In this document: piece after piece, positions 1 to 12,600 of the stretch | Layout of the letters: the number at the start of each line of letters is the position of its first letter | Numbering within the stretch: the first letter of the stretch is position 1 | Source of the DNA: Acinetobacter lanii | Lineage (GTDB): Bacteria; Pseudomonadota; Gammaproteobacteria; Pseudomonadales; Moraxellaceae | Reading direction: 5' to 3' | NCBI RefSeq assembly: GCF_011578285.1 | Contig: NZ_CP049917.1 | Span: 1-20,414, forward strand | Length of the DNA: 20,414 nt | Program-made: the position numbers and the translations under genes | Notes under the pieces: model-generated | Database searches by the model: none | Told to the model about the DNA's origin: nothing | Seen by the model: the letters and a program-made list of their open reading frames with translations, nothing else

Positions 1-650
1 AACGTCAGTGGTTTGACCTGTGATCTGAACCTTTCGTATCAACATCAACCGTGATCGTACCAGGTGTACGGTCTAAGCCACCTTGTTCTGGTGTTGCTGG
101 ATCTTGATCAGTATCTGTTTTCAACAAATCATCAGTATCACTAATCACTGTACCGTTACGGTCTTCAGTGGTCGCAACTACTGTTTAATTCACCATCCGC
201 AAACTCAGTAGGTACTTGTGCTGTATAGCTGCCATCTGTATTGACTGTGGTTTCTACAGTCGCTTCAACTGGCGCACATTTTTGTCTTGACCGGTATGGT
301 CAAGGTTACCGTGCTGTTTGGTTCAAATCGTCAGTGTTTGACCTGTGATCTGACCTTTCGTATCAACATCAACCGTGATCGTACCAGGTGTACGGTCTAA
401 GCCACCTTGTTCTGGTGTTGCTGGATCTTGATCAGTATCTGTTTTCAACAAATCATCAGTATCACTAATCACTGTACCGTTACGGTCTTCAGTGGTCGCA
501 ACTACTGTTAATTCACCATCCGCAAACTCAGTAGGTACTTGTGCTGTATAGCTGCCATCTGTATTGACTGTGTTTCTACAGTCGCTTCAACTGGCGCACC
601 ATTTTTGTCTTGACCGGATGGTCAAGGTTACCGTGCTGTTTGGTTCAACG
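1..650 (-). pseudogene. Terminal two units, heavily indel-damaged; no usable frame
   Basis: The two leftmost units carry about eight small indels: an extra A at 28-29, an extra T near 184-186, a missing C at 277, a missing G near 295, two extra bases at 325-329, a missing G near 336, a missing G near 572 and two missing bases near 617. No long minus-strand frame survives, although alignment to the repeat is unambiguous. This is the most C-terminal part of the protein in the window and the worst-quality sequence. Nothing here suggests the transition to a C-terminal domain. Confidence 0.6.
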
Positions 651-3600
651 TCAGTGGTTTTGACCTGTGATCTGACCTTTCGTATCAACATCAACCGTGA
701 TCGTACCAGGTGTACGGTCTAAGCCACCTTGTTCTGGTGTTGCTGGATCTTGATCAGTATCTGTTTTCAACAAATCATCAGTATCACTAATCACTGTACC
801 GTTACGGTCTTCAGTGGTCGCAACTACTGTTAATTCACCATCCGCAAACTCAGTAGGTACTTGTGCTGTATAGCTGCCATCTGTATTGACTGTGGTTTCT
901 ACAGTCGCTTCAACTGGCGCACCATTTTTGTCTTGACCGGTGATGGTCAAGGTTACCGTGCTGTTTGGTTCAACGTCAGTGGTTTGACCTGTGATCTGAC
1001 CTTTCGTATCAACATCAACCGTGATCGTACCAGGTGTACGGTCTAAGCCACCTTGTTCTGGTGTTGCTGGATCTTGATCAGTATCTGTTTTCACAAATCA
1101 TCAGTATCACTAATCACTGTACCGTTACGGTCTTCAGTGGTCGCAACTACTGTTAATTCACCATCCGCAAACTCAGTAGGTACTTGTGCTGTATAGCTGC
1201 CATCTGTATTGACTGTGGTTTCTACAGTCGCTTCAACTGGCGCACCATTTTTGTCTTGACCGTGATGGTCAAGGTTACCGTGCTGTTTGGTTCAACGTCA
1301 GTGGTTTGACCTGTGATCTGACCTTTCGTATCAACATCAACCGTGATCGTACCAGGTGTACGGTCTAAGCCACCTTGTTCTGGTGTTGCTGGATCTTGAT
1401 CAGTATCTGTTTTCAACAAATCATCAGTATCACTAATCACTGTACCGTTACGGTCTTCAGTGGTCGCAACTACTGTTAATTCACCATCCGCAAACTCAGT
1501 AGGTACTTGTGCTGTATAGCTGCCATCTGTATTGACTGTGGTTTCTACAGTCGCTTCAACTGGCGCACCATTTTTTCTTGACCGGTGATGGTCAAGGTTA
1601 CCGTGCTGTTTGGTTCAACGTCAGTGGTTTGACCTGTGATCTGACCTTTCGTATCAACATCAACCGTGATCGTACCAGGTGTACGGTCTAAGCCACCTTG
1701 TTCTGGTGTTGCTGGATCTTGATCAGTATCTGTTTTCAACAAATCATCAGTATCACTAATCACTGTACCGTTACGGTCTTCAGTGGTCGCAACTACTGTT
1801 AATTCACCATCCGCAAACTCAGTAGGTACTTGTGCTGTATAGCTGCCATCTGTATTGACTGTGGTTTCTACAGTCGCTTCAACTGGCGCACCATTTTTGT
1901 CTTGACCGGTGATGGTCAAGGTACCGTGCTGTTTGGTTCAACGTCAGTGGTTTGACCTGTGATCTGACCTTTCGTATCAACATCAACCGTGATCGTACCA
2001 GTGTACGGTCTAAGCCACCTTGTTCTGGTGTTGCTGGATCTTGATCAGTATCTGTTTTCAACAAATCATCAGTATCACTAATCACTGTACCGTTACGGTC
2101 TTCAGTGGTCGCAACTACTGTTAATTCACCATCCGCAAACTCAGTAGGTACTTGTGCTGTATAGCTGCCATCTGTATTGACTGTGGTTTCTACAGTCGCT
2201 TCAACTGGCGCACCATTTTTGTCTTGACCGGTGATGGTCAAGGTTACCGTGCTGTTTGGTTCAACGTCAGTGGTTTGACCTGTGATCTGACCTTTCGTAT
2301 CAACATCAACCGTGATCGTACCAGGTGTACGGTCTAAGCCACCTTGTTCTGGTGTTGCTGGATCTTGATCAGTATCTGTTTTCAACAAATCATCAGTATC
2401 ACTAATCACTGTACCGTTACGGTCTTCAGTGGTCGCAACTACTGTTAATTCACCATCCGCAAACTCAGTAGGTACTTGTGCTGTATAGCTGCCATCTGTA
2501 TTGACTGTGGTTTCTACAGTCGCTTCAACTGGCGCACCATTTTTGTCTTGACCGGTGATGGTCAAGGTTACCGTGCTGTTTGGTTCAACGTCAGTGGTTT
2601 GACCTGTGATCTGACCTTTCGTATCAACATCAACCGTGATCGTGATCACCAGGTGTACGGTCTAAGCCACCTTGTTCTGGTGTTGCTGGATCTTGATCAG
2701 TATCTGTTTTCAACAAATCATCAGTATCACTAATCACTGTACCGTTACGGTCTTCAGTGGTCGCAACTACTGTTAATTCACCATCCGCAAACTCAGTAGG
2801 TACTTGTGCTGTATAGCTGCCATCTGTATTGACTGTGGTTTCTACAGTCGCTTCAACTGGCGCACCATTTTTGTCTTGACCGGTGATGGTCAAGGTTACC
2901 GTGCTGTTTGGTTCAACGTCAGTGGTTTGACCTGTGATCTGACCTTTCGTATCAACATCAACCGTGATCGTACCAGGTGTACGGTCTAAGCCACCTTGTT
3001 CTGGTGTTGCTGGATCTTGATCAGTATCTGTTTTCAACAAATCATCAGTATCACTAATCACTGTACCGTTACGGTCTTCAGTGGTCGCAACTACTGTTAA
3101 TTCACCATCCGCAAACTCAGTAGGTACTTGTGCTGTATAGCTGCCATCTGTATTGACTGTGGTTTCTACAGTCGCTTCAACTGGCGCACCATTTTTGTCT
3201 TGACCGGTGATGGTCAAGGTTACCGTGCTGTTTGGTTCAACGTCAGTGGTTTGACCTGTGATCTGACCTTTCGTACAACATCAACCGTGATCGTACCAGG
3301 TGTACGGTCTAAGCCACCTTGTTCTGGTGTTGCTGGATCTTGATCAGTATCTGTTTTCAACAAATCATCAGTATCACTAATCACTGTACCGTTACGGTCT
3401 TCAGTGGTCGCAACTACTGTTAATTCACCATCCGCAAACTCAGTAGGTACTTGTGCTGTATAGCTGCCATCTGTATTGACTGTGGTTTCTACAGTCGCTT
3501 CAACTGGCGCACCATTTTTGTCTTGACCGGTGATGGTCAAGGTTACCGTGCTGTTTGGTTCAACGTCAGTGGTTTGACCTGTGATCTGACCTTTCGTATC

Positions 3601-6600
3601 AACATCAACCGTGATCGTACCAGGTGTACGGTCTAAGCCACCTTGTTCTGGTGTTGCTGGATCTTGATCAGTATCTGTTTTCAACAAATCATCAGTATCA
3701 CTAATCACTGTACCGTTACGGTCTTCAGTGGTCGCAACTACTGTTAATTCACCATCCGCAAACTCAGTAGGTACTTGTGCTGTATAGCTGCCATCTGTAT
3801 TGACTGTGGTTTCTACAGTCGCTTCAACTGGCGCACCATTTTTGTCTTGACCGGTGATGGTCAAGGTTACCGTGCTGTTTGGTTCAACGTCAGTGGTTTG
3901 ACCTGTGATCTGACCTTTCGTATCAACATCAACCGTGATCGTACCAGGTGTACGGTCTAAGCCACCTTGTTCTGGTGTTGCTGGATCTTGATCAGTATCT
4001 GTTTTCAACAAATCATCAGTATCACTAATCACTGTACCGTTACGGTCTTCAGTGGTCGCAACTACTGTTAATTCACCATCCGCAAACTCAGTAGGTACTT
4101 GTGCTGTATAGCTGCCATCTGTATTGACTGTGGTTTCTACAGTCGCTTCAACTGGCGCACCATTTTTGTCTTGACCGGTGATGGTCAAGGTTACCGTGCT
4201 GTTTGGTTCAACGTCAGTGGTTTGACCTGTGATCTGACCTTTCGTATCAACATCAACCGTGATCGTACCAGGTGTACGGTCTAAGCCACCTTGTTCTGGT
4301 GTTGCTGGATCTTGATCAGTATCTGTTTTCAACAAATCATCAGTATCACTAATCACTGTACCGTTACGGTCTTCAGTGGTCGCAACTACTGTTAATTCAC
4401 CATCCGCAAACTCAGTAGGTACTTGTGCTGTATAGCTGCCATCTGTATTGACTGTGGTTTCTACAGTCGCTTCAACTGGCGCACCATTTTTGTCTTGACC
4501 GGTGATGGTCAAGGTTACCGTGCTGTTTGGTTCAACGTCAGTGGTTTGACCTGTGATCTGACCTTTCGTATCAACATCAACCGTGATCGTACCAGGTGTA
4601 CGGTCTAAGCCACCTTGTTCTGGTGTTGCTGGATCTTGATCAGTATCTGTTTTCAACAAATCATCAGTATCACTAATCACTGTACCGTTACGGTCTTCAG
4701 TGGTCGCAACTACTGTTAATTCACCATCCGCAAACTCAGTAGGTACTTGTGCTGTATAGCTGCCATCTGTATTGACTGTGGTTTCTACAGTCGCTTCAAC
4801 TGGCGCACCATTTTTGTCTTGACCGGTGATGGTCAAGGTTACCGTGCTGTTTGGTTCAACGTCAGTGGTTTGACCTGTGATCTGACCTTTCGTATCAACA
4901 TCAACCGTGATCGTACCAGGTGTACGGTCTAAGCCACCTTGTTCTGGTGTTGCTGGATCTTGATCAGTATCTGTTTTCAACAAATCATCAGTATCACTAA
5001 TCACTGTACCGTTACGGTCTTCAGTGGTCGCAACTACTGTTAATTCACCATCCGCAAACTCAGTAGGTACTTGTGCTGTATAGCTGCCATCTGTATTGAC
5101 TGTGGTTTCTACAGTCGCTTCAACTGGCGCACCATTTTTGTCTTGACCGGTGATGGTCAAGGTTACCGTGCTGTTTGGTTCAACGTCAGTGGTTTGACCT
5201 GTGATCTGACCTTTCGTATCAACATCAACCGTGATCGTACCAGGTGTACGGTCTAAGCCACCTTGTTCTGGTGTTGCTGGATCTTGATCAGTATCTGTTT
5301 TCAACAAATCATCAGTATCACTAATCACTGTACCGTTACGGTCTTCAGTGGTCGCAACTACTGTTAATTCACCATCCGCAAACTCAGTAGGTACTTGTGC
5401 TGTATAGCTGCCATCTGTATTGACTGTGGTTTCTACAGTCGCTTCAACTGGCGCACCATTTTTGTCTTGACCGGTGATGGTCAAGGTTACCGTGCTGTTT
5501 GGTTCAACGTCAGTGGTTTGACCTGTGATCTGACCTTTCGTATCAACATCAACCGTGATCGTACCAGGTGTACGGTCTAAGCCACCTTGTTCTGGTGTTG
5601 CTGGATCTTGATCAGTATCTGTTTTCAACAAATCATCAGTATCACTAATCACTGTACCGTTACGGTCTTCAGTGGTCGCAACTACTGTTAATTCACCATC
5701 CGCAAACTCAGTAGGTACTTGTGCTGTATAGCTGCCATCTGTATTGACTGTGGTTTCTACAGTCGCTTCAACTGGCGCACCATTTTTGTCTTGACCGGTG
5801 ATGGTCAAGGTTACCGTGCTGTTTGGTTCAACGTCAGTGGTTTGACCTGTGATCTGACCTTTCGTATCAACATCAACCGTGATCGTACCAGGTGTACGGT
5901 CTAAGCCACCTTGTTCTGGTGTTGCTGGATCTTGATCAGTATCTGTTTTCAACAAATCATCAGTATCACTAATCACTGTACCGTTACGGTCTTCAGTGGT
6001 CGCAACTACTGTTAATTCACCATCCGCAAACTCAGTAGGTACTTGTGCTGTATAGCTGCCATCTGTATTGACTGTGGTTTCTACAGTCGCTTCAACTGGC
6101 GCACCATTTTTGTCTTGACCGGTGATGGTCAAGGTTACCGTGCTGTTTGGTTCAACGTCAGTGGTTTGACCTGTGATCTGACCTTTCGTATCAACATCAA
6201 CCGTGATCGTACCAGGTGTACGGTCTAAGCCACCTTGTTCTGGTGTTGCTGGATCTTGATCAGTATCTGTTTTCAACAAATCATCAGTATCACTAATCAC
6301 TGTACCGTTACGGTCTTCAGTGGTCGCAACTACTGTTAATTCACCATCCGCAAACTCAGTAGGTACTTGTGCTGTATAGCTGCCATCTGTATTGACTGTG
6401 GTTTCTACAGTCGCTTCAACTGGCGCACCATTTTTGTCTTGACCGGTGATGGTCAAGGTTACCGTGCTGTTTGGTTCAACGTCAGTGGTTTGACCTGTGA
6501 TCTGACCTTTCGTATCAACATCAACCGTGATCGTACCAGGTGTACGGTCTAAGCCACCTTGTTCTGGTGTTGCTGGATCTTGATCAGTATCTGTTTTCAA

Positions 6601-9600
6601 CAAATCATCAGTATCACTAATCACTGTACCGTTACGGTCTTCAGTGGTCGCAACTACTGTTAATTCACCATCCGCAAACTCAGTAGGTACTTGTGCTGTA
6701 TAGCTGCCATCTGTATTGACTGTGGTTTCTACAGTCGCTTCAACTGGCGCACCATTTTTGTCTTGACCGGTGATGGTCAAGGTTACCGTGCTGTTTGGTT
6801 CAACGTCAGTGGTTTGACCTGTGATCTGACCTTTCGTATCAACATCAACCGTGATCGTACCAGGTGTACGGTCTAAGCCACCTTGTTCTGGTGTTGCTGG
6901 ATCTTGATCAGTATCTGTTTTCAACAAATCATCAGTATCACTAATCACTGTACCGTTACGGTCTTCAGTGGTCGCAACTACTGTTAATTCACCATCCGCA
7001 AACTCAGTAGGTACTTGTGCTGTATAGCTGCCATCTGTATTGACTGTGGTTTCTACAGTCGCTTCAACTGGCGCACCATTTTTGTCTTGACCGGTGATGG
7101 TCAAGGTTACCGTGCTGTTTGGTTCAACGTCAGTGGTTTGACCTGTGATCTGACCTTTCGTATCAACATCAACCGTGATCGTACCAGGTGTACGGTCTAA
7201 GCCACCTTGTTCTGTGTTGCTGGTGTGATCTTGATCAGTATCTGTTTTCAACAAATCATCAGTATCACTAATCACTGTACCGTTACGGTCTTCAGTGGTC
7301 GCAACTACTGTTAATTCACCATCCGCAAACTCAGTAGGTACTTGTGCTGTATAGCTGCCATCTGTATTGACTGTGGTTTCTACAGTCGCTTCAACTGGCG
7401 CACCATTTTTGTCTTGACCGGTGATGGTCAAGGTTACCGTGCTGTTTGGTTCAACGTCAGTGGTTTGACCTGTGATCTGACCTTTCGTATCAACATCAAC
7501 CGTGATCGTACCAGGTGTACGGTCTAAGCCACCTTGTTCTGGTGTTGCTGGATCTTGATCAGTATCTGTTTTCAACAAATCATCAGTATCACTAATCACT
7601 GTACCGTTACGGTCTTCAGTGGTCGCAACTACTGTTAATTCACCATCCGCAAACTCAGTAGGTACTTGTGCTGTATAGCTGCCATCTGTATTGACTGTGG
7701 TTTCTACAGTCGCTTCAACTGGCGCACCATTTTTGTCTTGACCGGTGATGGTCAAGGTTACCGTGCTGTTTGGTTCAACGTCAGTGGTTTGACCTGTGAT
7801 CTGACCTTTCGTATCAACATCAACCGTGATCGTACCAGGTGTACGGTCTAAGCCACCTTGTTCTGGTGTTGCTGGATCTTGATCAGTATCTGTTTTCAAC
7901 AAATCATCAGTATCACTAATCACTGTACCGTTACGGTCTTCAGTGGTCGCAACTACTGTTAATTCACCATCCGCAAACTCAGTAGGTACTTGTGCTGTAT
8001 AGCTGCCATCTGTATTGACTGTGGTTTCTACAGTCGCTTCAACTGGCGCACCATTTTTGTCTTGACCGGTGATGGTCAAGGTTACCGTGCTGTTTGGTTC
8101 AACGTCAGTGGTTTGACCTGTGATCTGACCTTTCGTATCAACATCAACCGTGATCGTACCAGGTGTACGGTCTAAGCCACCTTGTTCTGGTGTTGCTGGA
8201 TCTTGATCAGTATCTGTTTTCAACAAATCATCAGTATCACTAATCACTGTACCGTTACGGTCTTCAGTGGTCGCAACTACTGTTAATTCACCATCCGCAA
8301 ACTCAGTAGGTACTTGTGCTGTATAGCTGCCATCTGTATTGACTGTGGTTTCTACAGTCGCTTCAACTGGCGCACCATTTTTGTCTTGACCGGTGATGGT
8401 CAAGGTTACCGTGCTGTTTGGTTCAACGTCAGTGGTTTGACCTGTGATCTGACCTTTCGTATCAACATCAACCGTGATCGTACCAGGTGTACGGTCTAAG
8501 CCACCTTGTTCTGGTGTTGCTGGATCTTGATCAGTATCTGTTTTCAACAAATCATCAGTATCACTAATCACTGTACCGTTACGGTCTTCAGTGGTCGCAA
8601 CTACTGTTAATTCACCATCCGCAAACTCAGTAGGTACTTGTGCTGTATAGCTGCCATCTGTATTGACTGTGGTTTCTACAGTCGCTTCAACTGGCGCACC
8701 ATTTTTGTCTTGACCGGTGATGGTCAAGGTTACCGTGCTGTTTGGTTCAACGTCAGTGGTTTGACCTGTGATCTGACCTTTCGTATCAACATCAACCGTG
8801 ATCGTACCAGGTGTACGGTCTAAGCCACCTTGTTCTGGTGTTGCTGGATCTTGATCAGTATCTGTTTTCAACAAATCATCAGTATCACTAATCACTGTAC
8901 CGTTACGGTCTTCAGTGGTCGCAACTACTGTTAATTCACCATCCGCAAACTCAGTAGGTACTTGTGCTGTATAGCTGCCATCTGTATTGACTGTGGTTTC
9001 TACAGTCGCTTCAACTGGCGCACCATTTTTGTCTTGACCGGTGATGGTCAAGGTTACCGTGCTGTTTGGTTCAACGTCAGTGGTTTGACCTGTGATCTGA
9101 CCTTTCGTATCAACATCAACCGTGATCGTACCAGGTGTACGGTCTAAGCCACCTTGTTCTGGTGTTGCTGGATCTTGATCAGTATCTGTTTTCAACAAAT
9201 CATCAGTATCACTAATCACTGTACCGTTACGGTCTTCAGTGGTCGCAACTACTGTTAATTCACCATCCGCAAACTCAGTAGGTACTTGTGCTGTATAGCT
9301 GCCATCTGTATTGACTGTGGTTTCTACAGTCGCTTCAACTGGCGCACCATTTTTGTCTTGACCGGTGATGGTCAAGGTTACCGTGCTGTTTGGTTCAACG
9401 TCAGTGGTTTGACCTGTGATCTGACCTTTCGTATCAACATCAACCGTGATCGTACCAGGTGTACGGTCTAAGCCACCTTGTTCTGGTGTTGCTGGATCTT
9501 GATCAGTATCTGTTTTCAACAAATCATCAGTATCACTAATCACTGTACCGTTACGGTCTTCAGTGGTCGCAACTACTGTTAATTCACCATCCGCAAACTC

Positions 9601-12600
9601 AGTAGGTACTTGTGCTGTATAGCTGCCATCTGTATTGACTGTGGTTTCTACAGTCGCTTCAACTGGCGCACCATTTTTGTCTTGACCGGTGATGGTCAAG
9701 GTTACCGTGCTGTTTGGTTCAACGTCAGTGGTTTGACCTGTGATCTGACCTTTCGTATCAACATCAACCGTGATCGTACCAGGTGTACGGTCTAAGCCAC
9801 CTTGTTCTGGTGTTGCTGGATCTTGATCAGTATCTGTTTTCAACAAATCATCAGTATCACTAATCACTGTACCGTTACGGTCTTCAGTGGTCGCAACTAC
9901 TGTTAATTCACCATCCGCAAACTCAGTAGGTACTTGTGCTGTATAGCTGCCATCTGTATTGACTGTGGTTTCTACAGTCGCTTCAACTGGCGCACCATTT
10001 TTGTCTTGACCGGTGATGGTCAAGGTTACCGTGCTGTTTGGTTCAACGTCAGTGGTTTGACCTGTGATCTGACCTTTCGTATCAACATCAACCGTGATCG
10101 TACCAGGTGTACGGTCTAAGCCACCTTGTTCTGGTGTTGCTGGATCTTGATCAGTATCTGTTTTCAACAAATCATCAGTATCACTAATCACTGTACCGTT
10201 ACGGTCTTCAGTGGTCGCAACTACTGTTAATTCACCATCCGCAAACTCAGTAGGTACTTGTGCTGTATAGCTGCCATCTGTATTGACTGTGGTTTCTACA
10301 GTCGCTTCAACTGGCGCACCATTTTTGTCTTGACCGGTGATGGTCAAGGTTACCGTGCTGTTTGGTTCAACGTCAGTGGTTTGACCTGTGATCTGACCTT
10401 TCGTATCAACATCAACCGTGATCGTACCAGGTGTACGGTCTAAGCCACCTTGTTCTGGTGTTGCTGGATCTTGATCAGTATCTGTTTTCAACAAATCATC
10501 AGTATCACTAATCACTGTACCGTTACGGTCTTCAGTGGTCGCAACTACTGTTAATTCACCATCCGCAAACTCAGTAGGTACTTGTGCTGTATAGCTGCCA
10601 TCTGTATTGACTGTGGTTTCTACAGTCGCTTCAACTGGCGCACCATTTTTGTCTTGACCGGTGATGGTCAAGGTTACCGTGCTGTTTGGTTCAACGTCAG
10701 TGGTTTGACCTGTGATCTGACCTTTCGTATCAACATCAACCGTGATCGTACCAGGTGTACGGTCTAAGCCACCTTGTTCTGGTGTTGCTGGATCTTGATC
10801 AGTATCTGTTTTCAACAAATCATCAGTATCACTAATCACTGTACCGTTACGGTCTTCAGTGGTCGCAACTACTGTTAATTCACCATCCGCAAACTCAGTA
10901 GGTACTTGTGCTGTATAGCTGCCATCTGTATTGACTGTGGTTTCTACAGTCGCTTCAACTGGCGCACCATTTTTGTCTTGACCGGTGATGGTCAAGGTTA
11001 CCGTGCTGTTTGGTTCAACGTCAGTGGTTTGACCTGTGATCTGACCTTTCGTATCAACATCAACCGTGATCGTACCAGGTGTACGGTCTAAGCCACCTTG
11101 TTCTGGTGTTGCTGGATCTTGATCAGTATCTGTTTTCAACAAATCATCAGTATCACTAATCACTGTACCGTTACGGTCTTCAGTGGTCGCAACTACTGTT
11201 AATTCACCATCCGCAAACTCAGTAGGTACTTGTGCTGTATAGCTGCCATCTGTATTGACTGTGGTTTCTACAGTCGCTTCAACTGGCGCACCATTTTTGT
11301 CTTGACCGGTGATGGTCAAGGTTACCGTGCTGTTTGGTTCAACGTCAGTGGTTTGACCTGTGATCTGACCTTTCGTATCAACATCAACCGTGATCGTACC
11401 AGGTGTACGGTCTAAGCCACCTTGTTCTGGTGTTGCTGGATCTTGATCAGTATCTGTTTTCAACAAATCATCAGTATCACTAATCACTGTACCGTTACGG
11501 TCTTCAGTGGTCGCAACTACTGTTAATTCACCATCCGCAAACTCAGTAGGTACTTGTGCTGTATAGCTGCCATCTGTATTGACTGTGGTTTCTACAGTCG
11601 CTTCAACTGGCGCACCATTTTTGTCTTGACCGGTGATGGTCAAGGTTACCGTGCTGTTTGGTTCAACGTCAGTGGTTTGACCTGTGATCTGACCTTTCGT
11701 ATCAACATCAACCGTGATCGTACCAGGTGTACGGTCTAAGCCACCTTGTTCTGGTGTTGCTGGATCTTGATCAGTATCTGTTTTCAACAAATCATCAGTA
11801 TCACTAATCACTGTACCGTTACGGTCTTCAGTGGTCGCAACTACTGTTAATTCACCATCCGCAAACTCAGTAGGTACTTGTGCTGTATAGCTGCCATCTG
11901 TATTGACTGTGGTTTCTACAGTCGCTTCAACTGGCGCACCATTTTTGTCTTGACCGGTGATGGTCAAGGTTACCGTGCTGTTTGGTTCAACGTCAGTGGT
12001 TTGACCTGTGATCTGACCTTTCGTATCAACATCAACCGTGATCGTACCAGGTGTACGGTCTAAGCCACCTTGTTCTGGTGTTGCTGGATCTTGATCAGTA
12101 TCTGTTTTCAACAAATCATCAGTATCACTAATCACTGTACCGTTACGGTCTTCAGTGGTCGCAACTACTGTTAATTCACCATCCGCAAACTCAGTAGGTA
12201 CTTGTGCTGTATAGCTGCCATCTGTATTGACTGTGGTTTCTACAGTCGCTTCAACTGGCGCACCATTTTTGTCTTGACCGGTGATGGTCAAGGTTACCGT
12301 GCTGTTTGGTTCAACGTCAGTGGTTTGACCTGTGATCTGACCTTTCGTATCAACATCAACCGTGATCGTACCAGGTGTACGGTCTAAGCCACCTTGTTCT
12401 GGTGTTGCTGGATCTTGATCAGTATCTGTTTTCAACAAATCATCAGTATCACTAATCACTGTACCGTTACGGTCTTCAGTGGTCGCAACTACTGTTAATT
12501 CACCATCCGCAAACTCAGTAGGTACTTGTGCTGTATAGCTGCCATCTGTATTGACTGTGGTTTCTACAGTCGCTTCAACTGGCGCACCATTTTTGTCTTG

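Noticed and set aside
861..1046. A 61-codon + strand open frame (begins MCCIAAICID when TTG is read as start) recurring in nearly every unit
   Set aside because: It lies antisense to the conserved adhesin frame, starts at TTG, repeats only because the DNA repeats, and shows no sign of independent selection. It is a shadow of the real gene.
1..2010. Programmed frameshifting or phase-variable slippage at the many single-base changes
   Set aside because: The changes differ from unit to unit, cluster at the window edge and affect ordinary two- to five-base runs, not a consistent slippery site; consensus error is simpler.
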